Source of the DNA: UBA1127 sp965116355
GTDB taxonomy: Bacteria > Chloroflexota > Dehalococcoidia > Lucifugimonadales > UBA1127
Reading direction: 5' to 3'
DNA: 64,000 nt
NCBI GenBank assembly: GCA_965116355.1
Contig: OZ220679.1
Span: 868,001 to 932,000, forward strand
Made by a program: the position numbers and the translations under genes. Of this stretch, positions 25,777 to 34,875 are shown in pieces. Each line of letters begins with the position of its first letter. Position 1 is the first letter of the stretch. The notes under the pieces are model-generated. The model worked only from the letters and a program-made list of their open reading frames with translations, searched no databases and was not told the origin of the DNA.

Positions 25777-26218
25777 CAGCGTGATCCTCCACTTCGTCGT
25801 GCGGACCTTCATGGTGCCGTTCATCATCGTGTTCGGCATCTACGTCCTGGTCCACGGCGAAGCGAGCCCCGGGGGCGGATTCCAGGCGGGGGCCATCGTG
25901 GCCGCGGCCTTCGTGCTGGCGCGGCTCACCCTCGGCAGAGAGCATGCCGTCAACCGCTTCCCCACCCGGGTACTCATCTGGACGGCGAGTCTCGGCATGG
26001 CGGTGTACTTGCTGGCGGGCGTCGTGCCGCTGTTCTTCGGCGCCAACTTCCTCGACTACAGTCAGTTGCCCATCGGCTGGTTCAACAACATCGCCACGCA
26101 CGATGAGACTTTGCGCGCCAGGGGCATCTTCATCATCGAATTCGGCGTGTTCCTGGCCGTCCTCGGCACCCTGGGAATCCTGTACGACTACCTGACCGAG
26201 CGGTACCTGGATGATTGA
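25760..26218 (+). CDS. mrpB: Mrp antiporter subunit B
   Basis: A 152-residue protein with four helices and the MrpB/MnhB signature GEASPGGGFQAGAIVAAAFV. Also typical are FFGANFLDYSQLPIG and RARGIFIIEFGVFLAVLGT. It overlaps mrpC by 8 bases. Confidence 0.94.
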   Translation: MTEPHNSVILHFVVRTFMVPFIIVFGIYVLVHGEASPGGGFQAGAIVAAAFVLARLTLGREHAVNRFPTRVLIWTASLGMAVYLLAGVVPLFFGANFLDYSQLPIGWFNNIATHDETLRARGIFIIEFGVFLAVLGTLGILYDYLTERYLDD

Positions 26219-26585
26219 AGAGATTGCGGCCCGATTTCCCTATTGGATGTGCGGGGCGTTGATCGCCGTCGGCCTGTACGGCATGATTCAGAAGCGGAGC
26301 CTCGTGAAGAAGCTCATCGGCATGAACATTCTCCAGTCCGCAATCATCCTCTTCTTTGTGGCGGGCGGCCTCCGCGAAGGCGCCACGCTGCCCATCCTGC
26401 TCGAGCAGGGCGCGGGCAACGCCGAGGCCGCGGACTACGTTAACCCGCTGCCCCACGTGCTCATGCTCACGGCAATCGTCGTGAACGTCGCGATCACCGG
26501 CGTCGCGCTGGCCTTCCTGGTGCGCATCCACCGCGAGTTCGGCAGCTTGGACGAGGAATCCCTCATAGAGCAGGTGCGCCAATAG
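26211..26585 (+). CDS. mrpC: Mrp antiporter subunit C (NuoK-like)
   Basis: A 124-residue, three-helix protein, homologous to complex I NuoK. It has GLYGMIQKRSLVKKLIGMNI, then NPLPHVLMLTAIVVNVAIT, the MrpC equivalent of the NuoK glutamate-bearing helices. Its TAG stop at 26583-26585 overlaps an in-frame ATA of the next gene (see mrpD). Confidence 0.94.
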   Translation: MIEEIAARFPYWMCGALIAVGLYGMIQKRSLVKKLIGMNILQSAIILFFVAGGLREGATLPILLEQGAGNAEAADYVNPLPHVLMLTAIVVNVAITGVALAFLVRIHREFGSLDEESLIEQVRQ

Positions 26586-26632
26586 AAGACCAACTCCCCA
26601 TCCTGATACTGCTGCCGCCGCTGCTGCTGGCA

Positions 26633-28132
26633 GTGGCCATCCCTGTCGTGACGCGCACGCGGTCCGGCGTTGCGTTCTCGTTGGCGCTGGGCGGGTCGGC
26701 GCTCTCCACGGCCGCCTCAGCCTGGGCGTTGGCGGAAGTGCTCGCGAACGGCGCCATTCGTTATGACCTTGGCGGGTGGGCCCCGCCGGTGGGGATTCAA
26801 TACGTCGTCGACGAGGTCAGCGCATTCGTGGCGCTGGTCGTCACGAGCGTAACGACGCTGGTGATCGCGGCGACGAGGCGCTGGGCGGAGCGAGAGGCGG
26901 GCGACCGCGCGGGGCCCTTCTACGCCCTGGTCATGCTGCTGATGGCCGGCCTCGCCGGCATGGTGGTCACGGCTGACCTCTTCAATCTGTTCGTGTTCCT
27001 GGAGATATCGTCACTGGCGGCCTATACGCTCGTGTTCCTGGGCGGTCGCGCGGGCATGCTGGCCGGCTTTCGCTATCTGGTCCTCGGTTCGATAGGCGGC
27101 GCCTTCTACCTGCTGGGCGTCGGTTTCCTCTACTTCAGCACCGGAACGCTCAACATGGAGGAGACCGCGGCGATCCTTGCCGCAGGCCCATCGTCGAGGT
27201 CCGTGCAGGCGGGCGCCGTCTTCATCTTCGTGGGGCTGGGCCTGAAGATGGCGCTGGTGCCGCTGCACCTGTGGCTTCCCGACGCCTACACCCACGCGCC
27301 TTCCTCGGTGAACTCGCTCCTTGCGCCGGTTATGACCAAGGTCGGCGCCTACGCGATGGTCCGCATGTTCCTGAGCGTGTTCCCGGACGGCTACTTGAAG
27401 GACGAGGCGCTGGTGGCCGACGGGCTGCTCGTCCTGGGACTCGTCGGCATCGTCTTTGGCTCCGTGGCCGCGATAAGGCAGTCGGACATCCGCAGGATGC
27501 TCGCCTACAGCTCCATCGGCCAACTCGGACTGATCGCGGTGGGCATAGGGCTCGCGACGCCCCTGGGGTTGGTCGCGGCGCTGCTGCACGTGATGAACCA
27601 CGCGGTGATGAAGGGGACCCTCTTCCTGGCGGCGGCCTCGGTGCGCCTCTCGACCGGACTCTCGAGCGTTGACGGCCTGACCGGGCTGGGCCGCGCGATG
27701 CCCCTGACCATGGCCTGCTTCACCCTGGGCGCACTCTCCATGGTGGGAATCCCTCCCACGGCCGGCTTCTTCAGCAAGTGGTGGGCGGCCCAGGCCGGCG
27801 TGGAGTCCGGACAGTGGGTAGTGGTGGCGGTCGTCCTTGGCAGCTCGCTGCTGACGGCCGTGTATGTCTTCATCGTGCTGGAGCGCGCCTACCTGCGCCC
27901 GGCGCTGCCGCCCGGGGGCCGCGAGGACTCCGAAGGAACGGGCGCACCTGTCGACGAGCCAGGCGATGCCCCTGACGCTTCTGGCGAGCGGGCGCTTTCC
28001 AGCGTGAGCGGCGCTTCCGAGTCCCCGGTCGATGTCGTCCTGCCGCTCGCAGTCCTTGCTCTTGCGACCGTTGTGCTCGGCGTAGCAAACTCGTTCATCG
28101 TGACACACGTATTGGAGCCTGGCGTCCAATGA
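26633..28132 (+). CDS. mrpD: Mrp antiporter subunit D (NuoN/NuoM-like, first of three antiporter-like subunits)
   Basis: A proton-conducting antiporter-like subunit, at least 499 residues, with about 14 helices. Functional marks: the helix-5 glutamate in LFNLFVFLEISSLAAYTL, lysines in GLKMALVPLHLWLPDAYTHA and MTKVGAYAMV, a histidine/lysine helix HVMNHAVMKGTLFLAA, and ALSMVGIPPTAGFFSKWW. The first canonical start is GTG at 26633, but family-like sequence (LPILILLPPLLLAVAI) continues upstream in frame to an ATA at 26582 that overlaps the mrpC stop. The true N-terminus is probably upstream and uses a non-standard codon. A hydrophilic insert (about residues 420-455) precedes the last helix. Confidence 0.9.
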   Translation: MAIPVVTRTRSGVAFSLALGGSALSTAASAWALAEVLANGAIRYDLGGWAPPVGIQYVVDEVSAFVALVVTSVTTLVIAATRRWAEREAGDRAGPFYALVMLLMAGLAGMVVTADLFNLFVFLEISSLAAYTLVFLGGRAGMLAGFRYLVLGSIGGAFYLLGVGFLYFSTGTLNMEETAAILAAGPSSRSVQAGAVFIFVGLGLKMALVPLHLWLPDAYTHAPSSVNSLLAPVMTKVGAYAMVRMFLSVFPDGYLKDEALVADGLLVLGLVGIVFGSVAAIRQSDIRRMLAYSSIGQLGLIAVGIGLATPLGLVAALLHVMNHAVMKGTLFLAAASVRLSTGLSSVDGLTGLGRAMPLTMACFTLGALSMVGIPPTAGFFSKWWAAQAGVESGQWVVVAVVLGSSLLTAVYVFIVLERAYLRPALPPGGREDSEGTGAPVDEPGDAPDASGERALSSVSGASESPVDVVLPLAVLALATVVLGVANSFIVTHVLEPGVQ

Positions 28133-29640
28133 CCACAGATTCGCTGCTGCCGATCGTTGCCGTGCTCATCCCCGCAGGCGGGGCGGGGCTCGTCGCCCTC
28201 ACCACGGAACGCCGGCGCAATCTGCGAGACGCCTGGTCGAGCATCGCGGCGGTCGCCCTGCTGGCCGTGATGCTCCTCATGCTCTCCAATGCGCTCGACG
28301 GACAGGCCGCCAGGACCACGCTCGTCGAGATCTCTCCCGGCATCGACATTGCCCTTCGCGCCGACCCGGCCGGCATGGTTTTCGGCTTGCTCGCCTCCGC
28401 CCTCTGGGTCGTCTCGGGAGTCTATGCCGTCGGCTACATGCGCGGGGAGCGCGAGCAAAAGCAAACGCGGTTCTTCGCCGCGTTCGCCCTCAGCATTTCC
28501 GCAACCGTCGGCGTCGCGCTCGCCGAGAACCTGCTGACGTTCATCCTCTTCTACGAACTGCTCTCCCTGTTCACCTATCCGCTCGTCGCGCACCGCGAGA
28601 CCGAGGAGGCGATCGTCGCGGGCAGGAAGTACCTCGCCTACACGCTCTCGGGCGGTCTGCTGCTCATCGGTGCGGCCGCATGGCTCCACGTTCTCGGCAT
28701 CGACGCGACCTTCCAGCCGGGCGGCTTCCTCGACGGCACGGCCCTGGACGGGGCAACGCAGTGGGGACTGTTCGCGCTGCTCGCGGGCGGCGTAGGCGTG
28801 AAGGCCGCGGTCATGCCGCTGCACAGCTGGCTTCCCGCCGCGATGGTCGCCCCGACTCCCGTGTCCGCCCTGCTCCATGCCGTCGCTGTCGTGAAGGCGG
28901 GCGTGTTCGGCATGGTCCGCGTGGTCGCCTTCGCCTTCGGCCCCGCGCTGCTGCTCGAAATGGGCGCGTGGACGGTCCTCGCGGGGCTGTCGGCTGCGAC
29001 CGTCCTCATCGGCTCGACGCTGGCGCTCCGCCATGACAACCTGAAGCGGCGGCTGGCCTACTCGACCATCAGCCACCTTTCCTACATAGTGCTCGGCGCC
29101 GCGCTGCTCGGCCCGCTCGCGCTCACCGGAGCGCTCCTGCACATGGTTGGGCACGGCGTCACGAAGATTACGCTGTTCTTCGCGGCGGGGGCCATCCAGG
29201 TGCGGACGCACAAGGAGAACGTCAGCCAGCTTGACGGCATAGGACGGCAGATGCCCATCACCATGGGCGCGTTTGCGCTCGCCTCCCTCAGCATGGCTGG
29301 CATTCCGCCCTTCGTGCTGTTCACCAGCAAGGTCTACCTCGGGTGGGGCGCGGCAGAGGTGGGCCACCAGCTCTTCCTGTTGCTCTACCTCGCCAGCGGC
29401 GTCCTGAGCGCCGCCTACCTCTTCCCCATCGTCGTCCGCGCCTTCGGCCGCTCCTCCTCCGACCACCCGCGATACGGCGAGGCCGACGTGCGCATGGTCG
29501 TGCCAATCGCCCTCACCGGAATCTTCGCGTTGGTGTGGGGCATCGCGCCCGACCTCCCGCTCGGCTTCTTCGAGCTCGCGGAAAGCGCCGCCGGGGATGT
29601 CTTCCCGATGCCGGCCGCGGCCGCCGGAGACACACCGTGA
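28129..29640 (+). CDS. Second antiporter-like subunit (NuoL/MrpA N-terminal type)
   Basis: A 503-residue protein with about 14 helices. MPLHSWLPAAMVAPTPVSAL followed by LLHAVAVVKAG is closest to NuoL and the N-terminal part of MrpA, with the channel lysine in VVKAG. The glutamate helix is LLTFILFYELLSLFTYPLV. The C-terminus lacks the MrpA extension, which is instead supplied by the two small genes upstream. It overlaps mrpD and the next gene by 4 bases each. Confidence 0.88.
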   Translation: MTTDSLLPIVAVLIPAGGAGLVALTTERRRNLRDAWSSIAAVALLAVMLLMLSNALDGQAARTTLVEISPGIDIALRADPAGMVFGLLASALWVVSGVYAVGYMRGEREQKQTRFFAAFALSISATVGVALAENLLTFILFYELLSLFTYPLVAHRETEEAIVAGRKYLAYTLSGGLLLIGAAAWLHVLGIDATFQPGGFLDGTALDGATQWGLFALLAGGVGVKAAVMPLHSWLPAAMVAPTPVSALLHAVAVVKAGVFGMVRVVAFAFGPALLLEMGAWTVLAGLSAATVLIGSTLALRHDNLKRRLAYSTISHLSYIVLGAALLGPLALTGALLHMVGHGVTKITLFFAAGAIQVRTHKENVSQLDGIGRQMPITMGAFALASLSMAGIPPFVLFTSKVYLGWGAAEVGHQLFLLLYLASGVLSAAYLFPIVVRAFGRSSSDHPRYGEADVRMVVPIALTGIFALVWGIAPDLPLGFFELAESAAGDVFPMPAAAAGDTP

Positions 29641-29900
29641 GCATCGACCGCCTCACAGCCGCCATTATCGTCGTCGGCGTCGCCCTGTCGGCCCTGATCG
29701 AGGTCCTCTTCGTCGATCACCGGAAGAGCCTCTTCGCCGGCAGCGACATCCCGCTCTTCTGGGTGGGGTTCGGCCTCGCCGGATGCATCGCCATCATCGT
29801 CGTCGCGAAGTGGGTCGGTCATGGCTTCCTGATGAAGCACGACAACCCGTACACCGGCGAGCACGTCGAGGACGAGCCGGAGGAGCATGCCAATGGATAG
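29637..29900 (+). CDS. Small two-helix membrane protein in the Mrp operon
   Basis: An 87-residue protein starting at GTG (VSIDRLTAAIIVVGVALSAL), whose start overlaps the previous stop (GTGA). Two helices (about 6-22 and 42-62) are followed by an acidic tail VEDEPEEHANG with a few histidines. It overlaps the next gene by 14 bases. I recognise no named family; its fixed place between two antiporter-like subunits suggests an accessory subunit. Confidence 0.75.
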   Translation: MSIDRLTAAIIVVGVALSALIEVLFVDHRKSLFAGSDIPLFWVGFGLAGCIAIIVVAKWVGHGFLMKHDNPYTGEHVEDEPEEHANG

Positions 29901-31635
29901 CCTCCCTCCGGCTGTCATCATGGTGGTTGCGGCGGTCCTCGTCGCACTGACCCCTGTGGGAATCGTCCGCAAACTCATCGCGGTCGGCGCTCCTCTGCTT
30001 GTCCTTGCCCAGCTCATCTGGGGGCTCGATGAAGGCAGCTCGTGGACGTTCACCTGGCTCTCCTTCGGGCTCGAGCCGCTGCGCGCCGACGGGCTGAGCA
30101 TGGTCTTCGGGTACGTCTTTGCGATTGCCGCGGTCCTGGGCGGCATCTACGCCTGGCACCTCAGCGACCGCTTCCAGCAGGCTGCCGCCCTGGCGTATGG
30201 CGGCACTTCGCTGGGAGTCGTCTTTGCCGGCGACCTGCTGACGCTGGTGCTCTTCTGGGAGCTGATGGCGTTCACCTCCGCCTATCTGGTGTGGGCTGGA
30301 GGCTTCCCCGGCTCGCGCGGCGCGGGCATGCGCTACCTGTACGTTCACCTGGTCGGGGGCAGCGTGCTGCTTGCCGGTGTTCTATGGCACCTCGGCACCG
30401 GCGGCTCGCTCGACTTCACCCTCTTCGAGGGCACGACAGCCGGCTGGCTCATCCTGGGAGGGTTCGCCATCAATGCCGCGGTCGTCCCGATGCACGCCTG
30501 GCTTTCGGACGCCTATCCGGAGGCGGGAGTCGCCGGCAGTGTGTTCCTGAGCGCGTTCACCACCAAGACGGCCGTCTACGTCATGGCGCGCGGCTTCGCC
30601 GGATGGGAGATCCTCATCGCCTTCGGCGTGATCATGGCCCTCTACGGTGTCGTCTACGCTGTGCTCGAGAACGACATCCGCCGCCTGCTCGCCTACCACA
30701 TCATCAGCCAGGTGGGCTACATGGTTGCCGGCGTGGGCATCGGCACCGAGCTCGCCATCAACGGCGCCGTGTCCCATGCCTTCGCCCACATCCTCTACAA
30801 GGGCCTGCTGTTCATGGGCGCGGGCGCCGTCATCTATGCAACCGGCCGCCGCACACTCACGGCGCTCGGAGGGATTGGCGACCGTATGCGAATGGTTGTC
30901 GTGCTCTATATGGTCGGCGCGTTCGCCATCTCGGCATTCCCCTTGTTCAGCGGCTTCGTCACCAAATCGCTCATGGTCTACTCGGCGGAACAGGAACACC
31001 TCTACTGGGTAGTGGCGCTCCTGTACCTCGCGTCGGTGGGGACCTTCCTGCACACCGGCCTCAAGCTCCCCTACTTCACCTGGTTCGGCCCCCGGCGGGA
31101 CGACATCCGGGTCGGGCCGGTGCCGCGCAGCATGCTCGTTGCGATGTTCCTGGCCGCGGCCCTGTGCATAGGAATCGGCGTCTACCCCGACGCGCTGTAC
31201 AACCTGCTGCCCTTCCCGAACCACTACGAGCCGTACACCGCCGACCACGTAGTGCGGACGCTCCAGCTGCTCGGATTCACCGCCGTCGGATTCTGGCTGC
31301 TGCGGAGCAAGCTCGGCGGCGAGGCCACTATCACGCTCGATACCGACTGGTTCTACCGCAAAGCGGGAACGCCCGTGCGCGTGCTGGTGCAGGAGCCGCT
31401 GGAGGCGGTGTTCACGGCGGCGCAGCAGGGAGTCGACTGGACAACACGGACTGCGGCACAGCTCGTCAGGACGCCCGCTTCGGGCTGGCCGGCCATCCTG
31501 GGGCGGTCCCTCCATGCCGAGAGAGTAGACGCCGAGGCCACGATGCGCAGGCTGGGCCGGCCGCCGCTGGGGGTTGCCCTCGCGATCATTGTGATCGTCT
31601 TTGGGCTCCTCGTGCTCCTGGCAGAGCTGACATAG
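29887..31635 (+). CDS. Third antiporter-like subunit (Na+/H+ antiporter subunit D type) with C-terminal tail helix
   Basis: A 582-residue protein with about 14 helices. Features: TLVLFWELMAFTSAYLVW (helix-5 glutamate), AAVVPMHAWLSDAYPEAGV, a threonine/lysine helix FTTKTAVYVMARGF, LAYHIISQVGYMVAGVGIG and HAFAHILYKGLLFMGAGA. After helix 14 a roughly 100-residue amphipathic region leads to a last membrane helix, ALAIIVIVFGLLVLLAELT. DNA coding for the end of this tail is repeated at 40877-40992. It is the last gene of the Mrp operon. Confidence 0.88.
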   Translation: MPMDSLPPAVIMVVAAVLVALTPVGIVRKLIAVGAPLLVLAQLIWGLDEGSSWTFTWLSFGLEPLRADGLSMVFGYVFAIAAVLGGIYAWHLSDRFQQAAALAYGGTSLGVVFAGDLLTLVLFWELMAFTSAYLVWAGGFPGSRGAGMRYLYVHLVGGSVLLAGVLWHLGTGGSLDFTLFEGTTAGWLILGGFAINAAVVPMHAWLSDAYPEAGVAGSVFLSAFTTKTAVYVMARGFAGWEILIAFGVIMALYGVVYAVLENDIRRLLAYHIISQVGYMVAGVGIGTELAINGAVSHAFAHILYKGLLFMGAGAVIYATGRRTLTALGGIGDRMRMVVVLYMVGAFAISAFPLFSGFVTKSLMVYSAEQEHLYWVVALLYLASVGTFLHTGLKLPYFTWFGPRRDDIRVGPVPRSMLVAMFLAAALCIGIGVYPDALYNLLPFPNHYEPYTADHVVRTLQLLGFTAVGFWLLRSKLGGEATITLDTDWFYRKAGTPVRVLVQEPLEAVFTAAQQGVDWTTRTAAQLVRTPASGWPAILGRSLHAERVDAEATMRRLGRPPLGVALAIIVIVFGLLVLLAELT

Positions 31636-31642
31636 GCCGGCC
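31527..31642 (+). repeat. Direct repeat copy 1: 3' end of the last Mrp gene
   Basis: 116 bp covering the final codons, stop and GGCCGGCC just after. It aligns without gaps to 40877-40992 with 12 mismatches by my count (about 90% identity). A weaker match extends roughly 80 bp further upstream. Confidence 0.88.
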
Positions 31643-31998
31643 CCGCGCAACGACGGCCAAGCACCCCTTGATCGTTGCCTCGCGTCCCCGAAAGCGGCAT
31701 GAAGCCCCCTCCGACAGGGAGTTCCCACATCAATTGCTACAAGTGAATCAGGAATCTACTGCGACATGCGCCCACGGTGGCGTCGCTGGTTTGTCGGTCG
31801 CTACGGCGGCGAAGGCGTCCCTGAGCGCACTGCCCAAGAGGAGCACCGCGGTTGTCCTCGGCGGACGCTCAACTTGACTGGACACACGGGCGAAGCGGCG
31901 TCGTTGTCGCTGGGTACGCCCATTTTCGCGAATGGCCGTTTTGCGGACGGCGGGTTGCCAAAGCGGCGCCTCCGGCTGCCAGAAGCAGTGGCGCGGGG
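31643..31998. other. Intergenic region between convergent Mrp operon and sensor kinase
   Basis: 356 bases between the Mrp operon stop and the kinase stop. I find no supported gene and no strong terminator hairpin. The segment begins directly after the repeated mrp 3' end, so its origin may be tied to that duplication. Confidence 0.4.
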
Positions 31999-34389
31999 CT
32001 AGTCCCCGCCCCGCGGCCCGCTCAGCATACGGTAGCCGATGCGGGGCTCCGTGAGAATGAGGGCGGGCTCCTTCGCGTCTTCGCCGAGTTTGTGTCGCAG
32101 GTTGCTGATGACCGTGCGCATTGGGCGAATGTCGCCGGAATGGGCGAACCCCCAGACCCGGCGAAGCAGGTTCTCGTAGGTGAGCACGCGCCCGGCATTT
32201 TTTGCGAGCTCGCAGAGAAGCCGGTATTCTATGGCGGTCAGTTGCACCGGACGACCGCCCCGGGTCACGCGCCGCTCTACGTAGTTGACCACCAGGTCCC
32301 CATGGACAAAGGGGGTGATGGGTTCGTCTCCGGCACGCCTGCGCAGGGCAGCCCGCATGCGCGCCGCGAGCTCCGTGGGTGCGAAGGGTTTCATCACGTA
32401 GTCCACCGCTCCCGCGTCAAAGGCCTTGGCGACCAGCTCCTCCCGGCCGTAGACGGAGAGGAAGATGACGGGAACGTCGGACGTCTCACCAATGTCCTGC
32501 AGCAATGTAAGTCCGTCGTAGCCGGGCAACATCATGTCCAACAGGACCAACTGGGGATTCTCCCGCTCGATGAGCCGGAGAACGTCCTCGGGGTCGCCCG
32601 TGACGATCGGGGCATACCCTTCCCTGGTGAGGGTGTCGCGGATGTGCCGCAGGGCTTGGGGGTCGTCGTCCACCGCGAGGACGCGGACCTGCCCTGCTTC
32701 TTCGCCGCGTGGCGACGTGTGCCGCATGGCGGGGCCTGTCGCAGGACGTTTCCGCTCCTCCTCGGCCGTCGGCAGGGTAAAGGTGATGCGTGCCCCCATG
32801 CCCAGGCCCGCGCTCTCCGCCCAGATGCGGCCTCCATGCGACTCAACGATCCCCTTGCTGATGGCGAGGCCCAGGCCGGCGCCGGCCGCTCCGTTCATCT
32901 GCTCTCCCTGGCTCCGCTGGGTGTGGCGACTGAACAGGCGAGGCAGTTGGTCCGGAGACACCCCCTTGCCCTTGTCCGCCACGGCGATGGCCACGTCAAG
33001 GTCCCGCCGCACGGCTGTCACCAGGATGGTGGACAAGGGAGGCGAGTACATGGCGGCGTTGGTGAGCAGGTTGCCCAGTACCTGGACGACTCGACGCCGG
33101 TCTGCCATGACGGGCGGCAGGTCCGGGTCCAAATCGATGACCACCGTGTCCCTGCGGTCGGCGACCAGGAACCGGCTCCTGGCCTCGTCCACCATATCGG
33201 CCACGTCGGCGGGCCCCAGGACGATCGAGAGGGTGCCGGTCTCGATACGCGCCACGTCCAGCAGGTCGCCGATCAGGTACCGGATGTGGTCCACCTGCCG
33301 GTCGATGATGCGAAAGAACTGGGTCATTTCGGCCGGGTCCAGCTCGGACGTGGCACTGAGGAGGGTCGTCACTGAGCCCTTGATGGAAGTGAGCGGCGCT
33401 CGCAGCTCGTGGCTGACCATGGCCAGGAAATCCGCCCGCAGCCGCTCCAGCTCTTCCATCGGGGTCATGTCCTGGAGGGTGACCACAAAGGAGTCGACCT
33501 CACCTTTGTCAGAGAGGATCGGCGTGGCGTTGAGCAGCACCGTGACGCTCGGGCCTGCGGGGGCGCGGAGCACGAACTCCTCAGCGCGGATCGTCTCTGG
33601 CCTGCTCAGCAATTCCGTCATCGAGAACTCCTTCAGCGAAACCTCCCTGCCGTCGCCACGCCGAAAGGTGATGACCTCCAGCAACTGATCGTGGGTCTGG
33701 TCCGGTTCCCGAAGCACGTCGACGATCCGCAGGGCCTCGCAGTTGAAGGACACCGGAGCGCCCGTCCTTGCATCGAAGACGACGACGCCCACCGGCGAGG
33801 TGTTCACCAGCGTCTCCAGGTCGGCCCTGGCCTGCCGCTCGTCCCAGTGTCTGCGCGCGTTCTCCAGCACGAGGGCCCCCTGGGAGGCGAACATTACCAA
33901 GGTCTCTTCGTCTTCCTGTGTAAACTCCGCGCCCTGTTCTTTCCCGGCCACATAGATGTTGCCGACGCGTTCCCCTCTGTGGAGGAGGGGAGCTGCCAGG
34001 AAGGCCATCTTTGCGTCCACATCGGCAGGGGGGAGGAACTCCGGCAGACCCATACCCCGGAAGTGCCGGGAGAGGTCGGGCACACGCAGCGTGCCTGAAA
34101 TCCCGTTCAGGTATTCCAGGAACCGGTTCCCGTCCGGCAGTTCCCTGAACCCCTGCGCCTCCCCTTCGTCCATGCCGGAAAAGAGGACGTTCTCCAGCCC
34201 TCCCGCGTAGTTTGAAAGGGTTATGACGCCGTATCGGGCCCTCGTCAAGGAACGGGCGGAGTCCAGGACACCCTGCAGGACGGCGTCACGGTCAAGGCTC
34301 TCGTTGATCCGGAGGCTGGCATCGCTGAGCCGCGTCAGGCGGTCTTTGAGGGCCTCGATTTCACCCAGCAAGTCGGCTCGCTCCACCAC
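31999..34389 (-). CDS. Hybrid sensor histidine kinase fused to an OmpR-type response regulator (GAF-PAS-HisKA-HATPase-REC-winged helix)
   Basis: About 796 residues. The frame is open to a GTG at 34407, but AAGGAG within that stretch lies seven bases before the GTG at 34389, which I take as the start. Order: a short coiled coil, GAF (about 30-180; FASQGALVLENARRHW), PAS (about 195-310; TSPVGVVVFDARTGAPVSF), HisKA with H327 (FLAMVSHELRAPLTSIKG), HATPase (N box NLLTNAAMYS, G box GAGLGLAISKGIVESHGG), REC with phospho-acceptor D618 (LVLLDMMLPG) and Lys in DYVMKPF, and an OmpR/PhoB winged helix (YRLLCELAKNAGRVLTYENL). No membrane helix: a cytosolic sensor that can phosphorylate its own DNA-binding output. 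Targets unknown; the divergent hopanoid genes are candidates by position. Confidence 0.93.
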   Translation of the reverse strand: MVERADLLGEIEALKDRLTRLSDASLRINESLDRDAVLQGVLDSARSLTRARYGVITLSNYAGGLENVLFSGMDEGEAQGFRELPDGNRFLEYLNGISGTLRVPDLSRHFRGMGLPEFLPPADVDAKMAFLAAPLLHRGERVGNIYVAGKEQGAEFTQEDEETLVMFASQGALVLENARRHWDERQARADLETLVNTSPVGVVVFDARTGAPVSFNCEALRIVDVLREPDQTHDQLLEVITFRRGDGREVSLKEFSMTELLSRPETIRAEEFVLRAPAGPSVTVLLNATPILSDKGEVDSFVVTLQDMTPMEELERLRADFLAMVSHELRAPLTSIKGSVTTLLSATSELDPAEMTQFFRIIDRQVDHIRYLIGDLLDVARIETGTLSIVLGPADVADMVDEARSRFLVADRRDTVVIDLDPDLPPVMADRRRVVQVLGNLLTNAAMYSPPLSTILVTAVRRDLDVAIAVADKGKGVSPDQLPRLFSRHTQRSQGEQMNGAAGAGLGLAISKGIVESHGGRIWAESAGLGMGARITFTLPTAEEERKRPATGPAMRHTSPRGEEAGQVRVLAVDDDPQALRHIRDTLTREGYAPIVTGDPEDVLRLIERENPQLVLLDMMLPGYDGLTLLQDIGETSDVPVIFLSVYGREELVAKAFDAGAVDYVMKPFAPTELAARMRAALRRRAGDEPITPFVHGDLVVNYVERRVTRGGRPVQLTAIEYRLLCELAKNAGRVLTYENLLRRVWGFAHSGDIRPMRTVISNLRHKLGEDAKEPALILTEPRIGYRMLSGPRGGD

Positions 34390-34425
34390 GATTCCACTCC
34401 TTTCCACTCCCCGGGGCCATGGGTG

Positions 34426-34455
34426 ATTCTAGCGGCGGGAGCGTCCGACTGACAA
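34426..34455 (-). promoter_or_regulatory. Sigma70-type promoter of the sensor kinase
   Basis: On the minus strand TTGTCA (34455-34450) and TAGAAT (34431-34426) are separated by 18 bases. The predicted transcript start is about 30 bases before the kinase GTG. Both boxes match consensus at four or five positions. Confidence 0.6.
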
Positions 34456-34875
34456 GAACTTATGGCTTGTGACCGTAGCCATTACATTATGCTGATAACT
34501 CCCGCGTAGACTTCTCCACACTAGCGTGGGGTCGAGAAGGGTGGGGCAGGCGCCGCCCAACCCGGCACCAGAAACAGGGCAATGACGCAGCGGACCCGCA
34601 TCGAACCCTCCCCGGCGGAGCGAGACACGCTGCTCCCAAAGGCTTGATTGCGGCGAGCGAGGTAGGGCGACATCACGGTTCAATCCGATTTCCCTGTGGC
34701 GGCATCACACAACCCGACCGCCGTCAGAGCCCAACCACGCTCGTGGAATCCCCAGGGATCCGCTCGGGACGGGGCTGCCGTGCGGCGGAGGGACTCGGCT
34801 CCTGTGCCGCGGGCGTCGACTCGAGGGATCTCTGCACGGCTATTCCCCAGCGTGTTCGCGATGGAAGGAGGAGTC
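34456..34875. other. Intergenic region between divergent kinase and zinc-ribbon genes
   Basis: 420 bases with a short AT-rich patch at 34460-34500 (TTATG/CATTATGCTGATAA), probably regulatory. No gene with a ribosome binding site is seen. Confidence 0.4.

Noticed and set aside
27889..29466. 525-codon minus-strand frame inside the Mrp operon
   Set aside because: Antisense shadow rich in Arg/Gly/His; the plus strand holds overlapping Mrp genes with membrane helices.
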